From: Micromonospora sp. LH3U1
Lineage (GTDB): Bacteria; Actinomycetota; Actinomycetes; Mycobacteriales; Micromonosporaceae
Length of the DNA stretch: 64,000 bases
Direction: 5' to 3'
NCBI RefSeq assembly: GCF_028475105.1
Contig: NZ_CP116936.1
Coordinates: forward strand, 3,595,501-3,659,500
Position numbers and translations under genes: made by a program. The first letter of the stretch is position 1; each line of letters starts with the position of its first letter. Below the pieces are notes generated by a model, which was given only the letters and a program-made list of their open reading frames with translations, was not told the DNA's origin and searched no databases. Positions 1 through 9,731 of this stretch are shown one piece after another.

Positions 1-719
1 TCCGGGCCGTAATCGGCCGGCGGAAGCCATCCCCGTCCCCGGTCGGTGCCGTCGCGGGCGTCGAGCAGCCGGGCCAGCCCGTCGTCCTGCACCAGCAGCA
101 CTCGCCCGGGCGTGCCGGGCAGCACCCTCAGAACGGCCGTGGAGGGCAACGGGACCGACCATCGGGTCGCGCCGGTGGCGGGCTCGACGCCGTGCACCGT
201 GCCCTCGACCCGCCGCCCCGGATCGGAGGCACTGCGAACCTCGCTCACCGCGACCGCCGCGTCGCCGGCCGCGTACACCCGTTCGGGTCGCTGCCACAGT
301 GGCTGGCCGGTACGCATCGACCGTGCGGTGGTCACTCTCGCCCCGCGTACCTGGTCGCGTTCGGCGACCAGCAGCAGGTCGCCAGCTGCCTCGGCGGACC
401 ACCCGGAGGCCGGCGGCATCGTGACCTGCCACCGTGCCGGGCGATGCGGCGCGGCCGCGTCGTAGGCGCTCAACGTCGGCGGGTTCGTGCCGGGGTCGAC
501 GACCAGCAGCAGCGGGCCTGACCCGAGCACGGTCGCTCCGGCGGGCAGCGCGGGCCCGACCCGGGGTGTCAGGTGCGCGGGCTCGGCGGCGCCGCCGAGC
601 AGCAGCCCACACACCATCAGCAGCAGCGCCACCCGCCAGCGGCGGGACACCTCCGGCGGCGGCGGGCGGTCGTCCGGGGGCGCGCCCCGGTCGTCGTCCA
701 GCTCGATCAGCACCGACAT
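1..719 (-). CDS. Membrane-anchored PQQ-repeat (beta-propeller) protein, C-terminus cut by window edge
   Basis: The frame opens at ATG 719 and runs off the left edge, so about 239 N-terminal residues are visible. A Pro/Asp-rich cytoplasmic start (residues 1-28) is followed by one hydrophobic segment (about 29-45), then an extracytoplasmic region that alternates short beta-strand-like pieces. Phrases such as TGQPLWQRPERVYA and TGATRWSVPLP are the tryptophan-containing signature of PQQ-like or WD-like propeller blades. Such proteins usually act as scaffolds or sensors at the outer membrane face; no enzyme activity is implied. It lies in the same direction as, and just downstream of, the AidB-like gene (32-bp gap), so co-transcription is possible. 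The family call is fairly safe; the function is unknown. Confidence 0.72.
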   Translation of the reverse strand, partial: MSVLIELDDDRGAPPDDRPPPPEVSRRWRVALLLMVCGLLLGGAAEPAHLTPRVGPALPAGATVLGSGPLLLVVDPGTNPPTLSAYDAAAPHRPARWQVTMPPASGWSAEAAGDLLLVAERDQVRGARVTTARSMRTGQPLWQRPERVYAAGDAAVAVSEVRSASDPGRRVEGTVHGVEPATGATRWSVPLPSTAVLRVLPGTPGRVLLVQDDGLARLLDARDGTDRGRGWLPPADYGP

Positions 720-750
720 GGGCGCCCAACCGTCCGCCCGCGCCGGCCGG

Positions 751-2454
751 TCAGCAGAGCAGGTCCAGATGGTGGTGGGCGTCCTCGGCGATCTCCTCGT
801 GCCGCAGCCAGCGCCGCGCCCACAGTCGGGCGGCCAGTTCCGCCTGCTCGTCACCCCACGCGGCGTGCTCGATGAGCAGCGCGGTGGTCAGCGCGTACGC
901 CAGGCGCAGCGCCAGGCCACGGGCGCCGGCGAGCACCGTCGGCGCACCCGGGTCGGCGGTCACCGAGGTGATGGTGTCGCCCAGCTGCGCGGCGGCGGCG
1001 GCCAGGGTGTCGGCCAGCACCGGCGACAGCGGCCGGGCCAGGTCGACGGCGGCGGCGAGCCGGCCCAGCAGCGGCGCCCCGGCGTCCTCCCGGGTCAACG
1101 CGCGCAGCACGTCCAGGGCCAGCACGTTGGTGGTGCCCTCCCAGATCGGCAGCACCTGGGCGTCGCGCAGCAGTCGGGGCACGCCGGTGTCCTCCACGTA
1201 GCCGGCCCCGCCGAAGCTCTCCACGTACTCACTGGCGGAGCTGACGGCGAGCCGACCGGTGGCCAGCTTCGCCAGCGGTGCCACGATGCGCAGCTCCGCC
1301 GCGGCCACCGGGTCGGCACCGACCTCGACCCGCCCGAGCAGGGCAAATGCGTGCCCGGCCAGCGCGAACGCGCCCGCCGCGTCGACCGCGAGGGTGCCCA
1401 GCGTCGCCCGGTGCAGTGGCGAGGACGCCAGCGCGCCGCCGGCGACGTGCCGCACGTCGGCGTACGCCCGGGCGTAGGCGAGACCGCGTCGCATCCCGCC
1501 GGCCGCCGCAGCGGCGTTGTGCACCCGGGTCACCACCACCAGGGTCATGGCCCGGACCAGGCCGGGCACCGCCGGGTCGCCCAGCGGTACGGCGTATGCG
1601 TCGCGCAGACCGATCTCGGCGGTGGGCAGCGCCCGGGTACCGAGCTTGTCCTTGAGACGGTGCACGGTGACACCCGGTGCGGGTGAGTCCGGTGCCACGC
1701 CGCTGGCCAGCGGTGAGTCGGCCGCGTACCGGGGAACGAGGAACGGTGCGAGCACGCGGCTGCCGCGCCCGGCGCCCTCCGGTCGGGCCAGCGCCACCGC
1801 CATCGCCGCGTCGGCGGCGGAGCAGAACCACTTTTCTCCGGTCAGCCGCCACGAACCATCCGCCGCGGGGCGGCCGACCGTGCTCGATCGGCCCAGGTCG
1901 GAGCCGCCCTGCGACTCCGTCATCCACTGCCCGCTGGTGATCGCCGTGGCGGGGTCCGTGGAGATCAGCCGGGGCAGCCACGTGTTGCGGACGCCGGCGT
2001 CCACGTCGGGCATGCTGAGCAGCGCCGCAGCCCCGTCGGCCATCGCCACCGGGCAGGAGAACGTCGCCGATTCCGGCCCGTACAGGTGCAGCAGGGCGTG
2101 TTGCACGACCCGCGCGGCGGCGCCCCAGGTGCCGCGCGCGTCCGGAAGGTAGGGCAGCGCGACCACGGCGTGTCGGGCGGCGGCGGCGCGCTGCGCCTGC
2201 CAGCCGGCGGAGGTGTCGATCCGGTCGATCCGGGCACCCCACGGGTCGTAGCGGACCAGCGTCGGCGGGTGCGCCTCCGCGTCGGCGTGCGCCGCGCGCA
2301 GCGGCCCGGCGACGTCGGCGGCCAGGTCGGCGAGGCGGCCCTTCGCGGCGGCGTGCCCGGCCGGGCCGAGGTGACGCTCCAGCCAGGACCGCAGCAGGCC
2401 GTCACCGGCGTACGCGTCGACGGGGCGTGGTACCGGCTGCACGAAGCGGCTCAT
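751..2454 (-). CDS. Acyl-CoA dehydrogenase family protein, AidB-like
   Basis: A 567-residue flavoprotein of the acyl-CoA dehydrogenase fold, close in length to E. coli AidB (about 540). Visible family motifs are MTESQGGSDL (flavin and substrate loop), GEKWFCSAADA, KDKLGTRALPTAE and, near the C-terminus, ESFGGAGYVEDTG and RDAQVLPIWEGTTNVLALD. AidB proteins bind FAD and are linked to the alkylation response, with weak isovaleryl-CoA dehydrogenase activity; the physiological substrate here is unknown. I chose ATG 2454 because AGGAG precedes it at normal spacing; an in-frame ATG 93 bases upstream lacks this and adds a low-complexity leader. The gene is divergent from the small membrane protein at 2651, with a 196-bp shared promoter region. 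Confidence 0.88.
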   Translation of the reverse strand: MSRFVQPVPRPVDAYAGDGLLRSWLERHLGPAGHAAAKGRLADLAADVAGPLRAAHADAEAHPPTLVRYDPWGARIDRIDTSAGWQAQRAAAARHAVVALPYLPDARGTWGAAARVVQHALLHLYGPESATFSCPVAMADGAAALLSMPDVDAGVRNTWLPRLISTDPATAITSGQWMTESQGGSDLGRSSTVGRPAADGSWRLTGEKWFCSAADAAMAVALARPEGAGRGSRVLAPFLVPRYAADSPLASGVAPDSPAPGVTVHRLKDKLGTRALPTAEIGLRDAYAVPLGDPAVPGLVRAMTLVVVTRVHNAAAAAGGMRRGLAYARAYADVRHVAGGALASSPLHRATLGTLAVDAAGAFALAGHAFALLGRVEVGADPVAAAELRIVAPLAKLATGRLAVSSASEYVESFGGAGYVEDTGVPRLLRDAQVLPIWEGTTNVLALDVLRALTREDAGAPLLGRLAAAVDLARPLSPVLADTLAAAAAQLGDTITSVTADPGAPTVLAGARGLALRLAYALTTALLIEHAAWGDEQAELAARLWARRWLRHEEIAEDAHHHLDLLC

Positions 2455-2650
2455 CGATCGGCTCCTGGACACTGCTCGGGGGGTGTGCGCCGACGGTAGA
2501 CGATCCGTGGTCGATCCGAACAGGGCATACCCGCCCACCGGGCGCACCCAGTTTTCGGCTTGTCGTGCTCCGGTGCGATGGTGTTCTCTACGGTCGGTAG
2601 TCGTGGGTGCCGGCCAGCCGTGGAGCCGACCGGCCCGGCGTCACCGCCCG

Positions 2651-3061
2651 ATGCGCACCGGGTTGGCCTTCGTCGGGTTCGGCGTGGCGCTGTGCTGCGT
2701 CGGGGTGGCCGGCCTGGGCGCCTGGAACCTGCAGACCGTCCGTCAGGCCGCCGGCCCGATCCGGGAGACCGCCGACGGCTTCCTCAACGAGGTGGCCCTC
2801 GGCGACAGCGACCGGGCGTACGAGCGGCTCTGCGAGGACGCGCGCAGCCGGTGGAGCGCCATCGGCTTCACCAGTTGGGTGCGTACGCCGCCGATGGTGA
2901 CCGACTACGAGATCACCGACGTGTCGGTGGCCACCCGCAGCGGGCGACCGCAGGGCACGGTGACCGTGAAGGTGACCCGCGACGGTGGGATCAGCGAGGA
3001 ACGCCGCCTGCCGGTGGTCCGCGAGGGCGGCGACTGGCGGGTGTGTGGTGACCCGTTCTGA
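2651..3061 (+). CDS. Small membrane-anchored protein with a DUF4878/NTF2-like outer domain
   Basis: A 136-residue protein with one N-terminal hydrophobic helix (about residues 4-25, a signal anchor) and a short soluble domain. The soluble part (a helix with the motif FLNEVALGDSDRAYERLC, then a beta-rich half ending GGDWRVCGDPF) looks like the DUF4878/NTF2-like lipoprotein domains common in actinobacteria; these are small outer-face domains of unknown role. Two cysteines (one in the helix, one near the end) could form a disulfide. The next gene starts inside its 3' end (14-bp overlap), which implies translational coupling to ltrA. Longer upstream starts in this frame are unlikely because they add Arg/Pro-rich sequence. 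The family assignment is by pattern only. Confidence 0.72.
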   Translation: MRTGLAFVGFGVALCCVGVAGLGAWNLQTVRQAAGPIRETADGFLNEVALGDSDRAYERLCEDARSRWSAIGFTSWVRTPPMVTDYEITDVSVATRSGRPQGTVTVKVTRDGGISEERRLPVVREGGDWRVCGDPF

Positions 3062-4271
3062 GCCGCCGGTCGTCCGGCCGAAGCGGCCCTGGTTGCTACG
3101 CGAGCGTCGGGGGGTGGAGCCGACCACCTCGACGGAGCTCTTCTTCGATCTGGTCTTCATCTTCACCATCACCCAGTTGGCGCATTACCTGATCGCGCAT
3201 CCGGACTGGCGTGGGGCCGCACGCACCGCGCTCCTGCTGGCGCTGGTCTGGTTCGTGTGGATCTACACCGCCTGGGGGACGAATTGGCTGCGACCCGACC
3301 AGGCGCCGGTCCGGGCGCTGCTGATCGCGCTGATGCTGGGCAGCCTGCTGCTCTCGGCGGCGATCCCCGAGGCGTTCGCCGGCGCCGGGCTTGTCTTCGC
3401 GCTGGTCTACGTGACCGTGCAGGTGGGCCGCACCCTGTTCGCGCTGTGGGCGGTGCAGGGCCAGCCGTGGCTGGTCGACGGGTTTCAGAAGACGCTGCCG
3501 TGGTTCACCGCAACGTCGTTGCTCGTGGCGCTCGGCGCCGTGGTCGGCGGAGCCTTCCAGGAGGTGCTGTGGGCGGCGGCGATCGTGATCGAGGTGATCG
3601 GCCTGTCGACCGGGTTCCCGGTGCCCGGTCTGGGCCGTAGTCCCGCCGAGCGGTGGATGGTGGAGGGCGGGCACCTGGCCGAGCGGTGCCAGGCGTTCAT
3701 CCTCATCGCCCTGGGTGAGTCGATCCTGGTCACCGGGAGCACACTCGCGCAGCACCTGGACCTGACGATGTCCGGCGCGTTCGTGCTGGCGTTCGCCGGT
3801 TCGGTGGCGCTGTGGTGGGTGTACTTCGCCCGGTCGGCGCCGGCGGCGGAGGAGGTCATCGCCCGCGCTGGGGAGCGCACCGGCGCGTTGGGCCGGCTGG
3901 CGTTCAACTACCTGCACCCTGTGATGGTCGCCGGCATCATCGTCACCTCGGCGGGCGACGAGCGGCTGCTGCGCGAGCCCGGTGCGCCCGCCACCACGGT
4001 CACCGTGCTGTTCACCCTCGGTGGTCCGGCGCTGTTCCTCGCCGGGCACGCCGCCTACAAGGCGGTGCTGTGGCGGACCCTGCCGACCGGCCGGATCGTG
4101 GCCGTGGTGGTCCTGCTGACGCTGATGCCGGTCTGCGTCGGGCTGGGGGTGCCCGTCGCAGCGTGCGCCACGGTGGCGGTGACCATCGCCGTGATCATGA
4201 CCGACCGGTTCGGGTACGACCGGCCGCCCGACAGCCGTCCCGACCGTCCGGCGGCACTGCGTCGGTTGTAG
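3048..4271 (+). CDS. ltrA: Low temperature requirement protein A (LtrA) family membrane protein
   Basis: A 407-residue polytopic membrane protein. The N-terminal block RERRGVEPTTSTELFFDLVF is the LtrA hallmark, followed by roughly ten or eleven hydrophobic segments, with a conserved HLAERCQAFILIALGESI stretch in the middle. LtrA was named from a Listeria mutant that grows poorly in the cold; the molecular role remains unknown. Start choice: two adjacent GTG codons (3045 and 3048) are in frame and both overlap the previous gene by 14-17 bp; I took the second. The coupling to the small membrane protein upstream suggests a two-gene operon. Confidence 0.88.
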   Translation: MTRSEPPVVRPKRPWLLRERRGVEPTTSTELFFDLVFIFTITQLAHYLIAHPDWRGAARTALLLALVWFVWIYTAWGTNWLRPDQAPVRALLIALMLGSLLLSAAIPEAFAGAGLVFALVYVTVQVGRTLFALWAVQGQPWLVDGFQKTLPWFTATSLLVALGAVVGGAFQEVLWAAAIVIEVIGLSTGFPVPGLGRSPAERWMVEGGHLAERCQAFILIALGESILVTGSTLAQHLDLTMSGAFVLAFAGSVALWWVYFARSAPAAEEVIARAGERTGALGRLAFNYLHPVMVAGIIVTSAGDERLLREPGAPATTVTVLFTLGGPALFLAGHAAYKAVLWRTLPTGRIVAVVVLLTLMPVCVGLGVPVAACATVAVTIAVIMTDRFGYDRPPDSRPDRPAALRRL

Positions 4272-4367
4272 GACAACCGCACACCAGGCCGACCGCCGGC
4301 TGGTTAGCGTGGGTCACCGGCCCTCCGGGTGACCTTCCGCAGTGCTCGGACGAGCGGAGGCGACGCG

Positions 4368-7300
4368 ATGGCAACCGCGCAGCGGACCTGGCCACAGCGG
4401 TGGCTGATGCTGGTGGCCGCCGCCGGCTACGGCAAGACCACCGCCCTGGAGACCATCGGCGGGGACGGACCGACGGCCTGTCACCGGGCGACCGACCTGA
4501 TCGAGGTGGCGTCGCTCGCCACCAGCCCACCGACGGGCGCGCGCCCGCTGGCCCGGGTCGCGGTGGACGAGGTGTCCGCGCTCACCGACGACGACCAACT
4601 GACCCTGGTTCGTCTGTTGACCGCGCTGCCGGGTCAGCCGGCGGTGACGCTGGCTGCCCGACATCCGCTGGCCGACGAGGCGCTGAGCGCCTGTGCCGTA
4701 CCCGTCGTCGAGCGCGGGCCCGAAACCCTCGCGCTCAGCCGCGACGCGGTCGCCCGGATCCTGCGCGACGAGCACGCGGTGCCCGACAGCGACCTGGCCT
4801 ACCTGGTGTACGAGCTGACCTCCGGCTGGCCAGCGTGGGTACACCTCGCCGGTGACGCCCTCGGCCGCCAGGGCGTCGGCCGGCGGGAGTTGCTCGCGGC
4901 CCTGACCGAGCCCGGCACCGCCGGTGGGCACTTCGCCCGCGATGAGGTCCTCGCCGACCTGCCCCCGCCTGTGGCGCGGCTGCTCGGTCGTGTCCACGAC
5001 CTCGATCCGGTCAGCGCACCGCTGTGTGTGGTGGTCGACGGTCACGCCACGGCCGACGCCACCGAGGAGGCGCTGCGTTGGTCGATCCGCACCGGGCTGC
5101 TGGTCGCCCACCCCCGCCGACAGACCGGCCGTACGCCGCCGACGTTTCACCTGGTCCGGGTGCTCGCGGCGGTGTTGGCGCAGCAGTCGGGCCGGCCAGA
5201 CGCCGCAGGGCGCCACCGGCTGCACGCCGCCGCCGACTGGTACCTGACCAACGCGTACCCGCTGGCGGCGGCCCGAGCCCTGCACGACGCCGGTGACACC
5301 GGCGGGTGCGCTGACCTGATCGCACGCCACGGCGGAGAGATGCTCGCTGGCGGCGGTGCGCCGGACGTCACCGAACTGGTCAGCGCGTTGCCGCAGACCG
5401 AACAGAGCGCCGACATCCGGCTGATCCACGGTGAGGCGCTGCGAATGTCCGGCTCGGTGACCCAGGCGTCACGGGTCTTCGCCCCGCTGCTGGCACAGGC
5501 GGACCGCGACCGTCGCTGGTCGGCGCGGCTGCTCTGGCGGGCGGCGATGGTGCCGTACCTGCGTGCCGACTATGCCGGTGCCCTGGCCGTGCTCGACCTG
5601 GTCGGTACACAGCCGACGGTTACCCCGCCCGACTCCGACGACGTGCTGTTGCTGGCCTGCCGCAGCAGCACCCTCGCCCAACTCGGCCAGGTCGAGGACG
5701 CCCTCACCACCGGGACCCGAGCGCTCGCCGCGGCGCAGCAGTTGAACGAGGACGGCCCCTTGGCGGCGGCGCACATCGCGGCCGCGCTGACCTCGTCCGG
5801 CACCCGCCGCGACGGGCACCTCGCCGAGGCCCTGGCAGCGGCGGAACGCGCGGGCGACCTGGTCCAGCAGGCGCGGGTCCTGGTCAACCAGGCGCACTGC
5901 CTGCTGCGGGAGGCCCGTTACCCGTCGGCGCTGGCCACCGCCGTGCGGGCCGTCCGCTCGGCGGAACTCGCCGGCCCGCCGGGAGCGCTGGTGACCGCTC
6001 TGCACAACGCCGGTGAGGCGCTGCTGCGGCTGGGGCGTTACGACGAGGCGACGCTGCACTTCACCCGATCCACGTTGGTCTCGCAACGGCTGGGGCTGAA
6101 CCGGGCGGCGGCCGGGGTCTACGGGATCGCCGAGGTCAGCCGCCGCCTCGGCCGGCGGGAGGAGGCGCTGGCGTCCTTCACCGAGGCGGTGGAGCTGGCC
6201 CGCGACGTGGGAGACCTGCAGGTGCTCATTCCGGCGCTGGTCGGCCTGGCCCGGCTGCGGTGCGAGGGCGCGGGCGCCGACCTCGCGGCCGCCCGTGCCG
6301 CCGCCGACGAGGCGCACCGGCTGGCGCCGGCGTTCCTGCTCTCATCCGCGCTGGTCGCGGCGGGCTGGGTGGCGTACGCCGGGGGTGATCTGGGTGTGGC
6401 CCGGCGGCGGGCGGCCGAAGCGGTCGGTGCGGCCCGGGCCGGCCGGCAGTCCGACGCGTTGGCGGAGGCGTTGGAGCTCACCGCCGCGGTCGCCGCCGAG
6501 CCGGCCGCGAGCCGGGGCGCGTTGCTGGAGGCCGGCGAGATCTGGCGGCCGCGGGCGCGGGTCCCGCCGCCGAACAGACCGTCGTCCTGCTGGGGCGCAT
6601 CCCGGGTGCCGACGGCGCACAGCGGTCGGCGGCGCAGGTGGCCGCCGACCGGCTGGTGGCGCTCGGGGTCGAGACGGTCGACGGGCGGCAGTTGTCCGAG
6701 CCGACCGCCGGCGGTGGCACCGTCGAGGTGCGGGTGCTCGGCCGGTTCGAGGTCATCGTCGGTGGGCGGGAGGTCCCGCTGCCGGCGTGGCGGTCCCGGC
6801 AGGCCCGTACGCTGCTGAAGATCCTCGTCGCCCGGCGTGGCCGCGCCGTGGGGCGGGCCGAACTGTGTGACCTGTTGTGGCCCGACGACGAGCCGAGGCG
6901 TACCGCGCACCGACTGTCGGTGCTGCTGTCCGCCGTGCGTGCCGTGCTCGACCCGCCCCGCCGGTGGCCCGTCGACCGGTACGTCCGCGCCGACCTGACC
7001 GGCGTGCGGGTCGACCTGACCCGGGTGGTCGTCGACGCGGAGAGCCTGCTCGCTGACGTCCCGCAGGCCGAGCGCCTCGCCCGTGACGGTGACCCGGCGC
7101 GAGCCCGCGAGATGCTCGCCGAGGTGGACGCGGCCTACCGGGGGGACGCCTTCGCCGACGAGCCCTACGCGGACTGGGCCGACGGGTTGCGGGAACAGAC
7201 CCGCTCGGTGTGGTTGCGGGCGCTACGCGAGCTTGCCCGCCTGTACCGGCGCGACGGTGACGCCGACCGGGCCGCCACCACCCTGGTCCGGCTGCTCGAC

Positions 7301-7474
7301 GCCGACTCCTACGACGAGTGGGCGCACCGCGCGCTGGTCGGGACGCTGGTCGGCGCCGGCCGGCACGGGGAGGCCCGGCGGGCGTTCGACCGGTGGGCCG
7401 GGGCGATGCGCTCGATCGACGCACCGTCCCCGGACCCGGCCGTGCTGCGCAGGCGGGCCGGTCAGCAGCTGTAG
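4368..7474 (+). pseudogene. Frameshifted ATPase-TPR-SARP (BTAD) transcriptional regulator
   Basis: Two overlapping frames make one regulator of about 1030 residues. The first frame (ATG 4368, GGAGG 8 bases upstream) encodes an ATPase domain with Walker A AAAGYGKTT at residues 17-25, a Walker B-like ARVAVDEVSA, then a long helical TPR-type array. The second frame encodes a winged-helix DNA-binding domain (VEVRVLGRFEVIVGGREVPL onward) and a BTAD domain ending at 7474. The break is at 6549-6554: reading CCGCGG as CCCGCGG restores a continuous protein (GEIWRPAGAGPAAEQ). Unlike classical SARPs, the DNA-binding part is at the C-terminus. A TAGCGT box at 4305-4310 may be the -10. It may be a real mutation or an assembly error (see findings); if intact, it would be an ATP-dependent activator. 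Confidence 0.82.
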
Positions 7475-8004
7475 AGGTTCTCGTTGCCCGCGTCGGTCAT
7501 CACGTACTTGTAGAAGATGTCGTTGGGGTCGGTGCTGCTGTCGTCCGCGCAGGTGTCCGCCCCGGACCCCCCGTCGAGGGTGTCGCCGGCGACGACACCC
7601 CAGATGATGCCGCTCGTCTGCCCGATCAGCAGGTCGGCGCCGTTGGCACCGGAGAGGACATCGTTGCCTTCGAGGCCGGCCAGCAGGTCATCGTCGGCGC
7701 CGCCGACGATGATGTCCCCGCAGCCCTGACCGAATATGGTGTCGTCGCCGGCGCCGCCGCGGATCGTGTCGACGCCACCGCCACCGTAGATGGTGTCGTT
7801 GCCGCCGAGCCCGTAGATCTCGTCGGGTCCGCTGCCGCCGTACAGGATGTCGTCACCGTCGGTGCCCATGATCGGGTCGCCGTCGGTGGTGGCGCACGGA
7901 TTCGCGTCCGGATCGGCGTGCGCCGCGACGCCACCGCCGCCGACCAGACCGCCGCTGAGCAGTAGGGCGGCCAGCACCGCCGCCGCCGACGCTCGGGTAC
8001 GCAT
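7462..8004 (-). CDS. Secreted RTX-type calcium-binding repeat protein
   Basis: A 180-residue protein with a Sec-type signal peptide (MRTRASAAAVLAALLLSGG, cleavage near AHA-DP) and eight or nine glycine-rich nonapeptides of the GGxGxDxI type, for example YGGSGPDEIYGLGGNDTIY and RGGAGDDTIFG. These repeats bind Ca2+ and fold into a beta-roll once outside the cell. There is no protease or toxin domain, so it is a stand-alone repeat protein of unknown role. A C-terminal cysteine and two internal ones may form disulfides. Its last 13 bases overlap the convergent SARP gene. Confidence 0.83.
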   Translation of the reverse strand: MRTRASAAAVLAALLLSGGLVGGGGVAAHADPDANPCATTDGDPIMGTDGDDILYGGSGPDEIYGLGGNDTIYGGGGVDTIRGGAGDDTIFGQGCGDIIVGGADDDLLAGLEGNDVLSGANGADLLIGQTSGIIWGVVAGDTLDGGSGADTCADDSSTDPNDIFYKYVMTDAGNENLYSC

Positions 8005-8205
8005 GATGGGACCTCCTGTTCGTGGGCCCCCGTCCGGAGCCCGGCGACGCCGCGATGACGTCGCCCGCAGGGTCGCAGCCGCACGTCATCGTGGCGTCAG
8101 TACGCCGTCCGCGGTCGCGCTGCTGACGCCCTCCTGACGGCCGTGCGGAGTCTGATCCCACAGCCGTCGTCGACCGTCGACGAGGCAGTGCGGAGGGAAG
8201 ATCCA

Positions 8206-9054
8206 ATGAAGCGGAAACTGGCTGGTCTGGCAGTGCTGACCGGCATGGCGGCGGCCACGACGCTGCTCGCACCGACGAGCCCGGCGCAGGCGTCGGTCGG
8301 CCTGTACCGGGTCGCCGCCACCAGCGTCCTGGACGCGACGAACTCCAAGACGATGCCCATCTCCTGCAACGGCGTCGACCAGGTCGTCGGTGCCGGCGGG
8401 CGCATCAACGACGGTCAGGGCGACGTCCTGATGACCCGCGTCTACGCCGACGCCACCCTGCACACGGTGACCGTGCTCGGGGTGGAGGCCAACGCCACCA
8501 ACGTGCCCTGGTCGGTGGACGCGTTCGCGGTCTGCGCACCGGCCGGGGCGGTGGCCGGCCTGCAACTGGTCACCACCACGTCGGCGAACAACGCGTTGAA
8601 CAAGGTGGGCATCACCGCCGTGTGCCCGCCGGGCAAGAAGACCTTCGGCGGTGGGTACCGGATCGACAACGCCAACGCCGCGGTGGCGATCGACGAGCTG
8701 GCGTTCACCTCGGCGCTCGGCTCGGTGTCGAGCACCGCGTACGTGTTCGGCGCGCCGGGCAACTTCACGTTGCAGACCCAGGCGTTCTGCGCCAACCCGC
8801 TGCCGGCGATGGCGTTGACGGAGGCGACGAGCGCGTTCAACGCGAACGCGCCGAAGACCGCGACCGCGCCGTCCTGCGCGCCGGGGTCGCAGACGGCGGG
8901 AGTCGGCGCGGTGCTGACCGGGCTGCTCGGGTCCGGCTCGGTGGCGACCCTGCTGCCCAAGGCGGCACTGGACAGCGCGGACGCCACCGGGCGGGAGATC
9001 GTGCCATTCGCCGCGTCGTGGAATGTCAAGGCGCAGCAGGTGTGTGTGGGCTGA
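8206..9054 (+). CDS. Secreted protein with three degenerate repeats, function unknown
   Basis: A 282-residue protein with a signal peptide (MKRKLAGLAVLTGMAAATTL, probable cleavage after AQA). The mature part holds three modules of about 75 residues. The first two open with a cysteine and a GGG(R/Y)I-type turn (GAGGRINDG, FGGGYRIDN) and close with an AVCA or AFCA cysteine; the third (SCAPGSQTAGVG to QQVCVG) is shorter. The pattern suggests three beta-rich units each closed by a disulfide. I do not recognise the family. ATG 8206 was chosen over an upstream frame start because GGAGG precedes it and it begins a textbook signal peptide. A strong hairpin (9069-9100) follows. Confidence 0.72.
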   Translation: MKRKLAGLAVLTGMAAATTLLAPTSPAQASVGLYRVAATSVLDATNSKTMPISCNGVDQVVGAGGRINDGQGDVLMTRVYADATLHTVTVLGVEANATNVPWSVDAFAVCAPAGAVAGLQLVTTTSANNALNKVGITAVCPPGKKTFGGGYRIDNANAAVAIDELAFTSALGSVSSTAYVFGAPGNFTLQTQAFCANPLPAMALTEATSAFNANAPKTATAPSCAPGSQTAGVGAVLTGLLGSGSVATLLPKAALDSADATGREIVPFAASWNVKAQQVCVG

Positions 9055-9068
9055 TCCACCCGTACCAG

Positions 9069-9100
9069 GGCCGGCCGTCCCCAGCTGGGGGCGGCCGGCC
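9069..9100. terminator. Bidirectional hairpin between convergent genes
   Basis: GGCCGGCC at 9069-9076 pairs with GGCCGGCC at 9093-9100, and the inner CCCC-AGCT-GGGG extends the stem. It lies between the stop of the secreted repeat protein (9054) and the stop of the convergent thymidine kinase gene (9114), which is the expected place for a shared terminator. There is no U tract, as is usual in actinobacteria. Confidence 0.65.
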
Positions 9101-9113
9101 GGCGTGTCTTCGC

Positions 9114-9731
9114 TCAGCGGCCGGTGTTCGCCGGGCCGAGGTCGCCGCTGCGGTAGTGCCGGCGGCACAGCACCTGGTAGCGCACCTCGGCGGTGTCCAC
9201 GGTGTCGCCGATGACGACCTGCGCACCCTCGCGGACGACCCGTCCGTCGACGACGCGCGCGTTGAGCAGCCCTTCCCGGCCGCACCAGCAGAGCACCTCG
9301 ACCTGGATGCGGGCCACCTCGTCGGCCAGTTCGAGCAGGCGCTGCGTGGCGGGGAACAGGCGGGACCGGAAGTCCGTGGCCAGGCCGAACGCGAACACGT
9401 CGACGTCGTAGCTGTCGACCAGCTCGGCCATCTGCTCGACGTGTTCCACGGTGTAGAAGCACGCCTCGTCGCAGATCAGGTAGTCGACGCGTACCCCGTC
9501 GGCCCACCGGCCGCGGACCAGGGCCCGCAGGTCCAGGTCGTCGGTGACCTCGATGGCCTCGTGGGCCAGCCCGATGCGGGTGGTGACCTGTGGGCCCAGC
9601 GACCGGTCGATACGGGTGGTGACCAGCCCACGACGGCCCTGCCGGGCGTGGTTGTAGTTCATCTGCAGCGCCATCGTGGACTTGCCGCAGTCCATCGGCC
9701 CCCAGAAGAACTTCAACGCCGCCGCGTGCAC
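9114..9731 (-). CDS. tdk: Thymidine kinase (type II)
   Basis: A 205-residue enzyme that phosphorylates thymidine to dTMP in pyrimidine salvage. Walker A is GPMDCGKST near the N-terminus; the Walker B or lid region is YLICDEACFYTVEHVEQM, with the catalytic Glu after DE; the nucleoside pocket is FAFGLATDFRSRLF. A zinc ribbon is formed by CWCG and the later CRRHY. I chose GTG 9731 because it gives a start next to the conserved AALKFFWGPMDCGKS; GTG 9839 would add 36 residues of Pro/Ala-rich leader and has no clear ribosome site, but cannot be excluded. It is transcribed in the same direction as the genes that follow it on the map. Confidence 0.9.
   Translation of the reverse strand: MHAAALKFFWGPMDCGKSTMALQMNYNHARQGRRGLVTTRIDRSLGPQVTTRIGLAHEAIEVTDDLDLRALVRGRWADGVRVDYLICDEACFYTVEHVEQMAELVDSYDVDVFAFGLATDFRSRLFPATQRLLELADEVARIQVEVLCWCGREGLLNARVVDGRVVREGAQVVIGDTVDTAEVRYQVLCRRHYRSGDLGPANTGR

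Noticed and set aside
2483..2650. Longer start for the small membrane protein at 2651
   Set aside because: It would add 56 Arg/Pro/Ser-rich residues before a clear signal anchor.
4314..5429. Minus-strand open frame opposite the ATPase part of the SARP gene
   Set aside because: Gln/Gly/Arg-rich with no recognisable domain; the plus strand has a Walker A and a ribosome site.
6543..6560. Programmed ribosomal frameshift in the SARP gene
   Set aside because: No slippery heptamer or following pseudoknot is evident, and two other genes have the same kind of break at the same hexamer, so an error or mutation is simpler.
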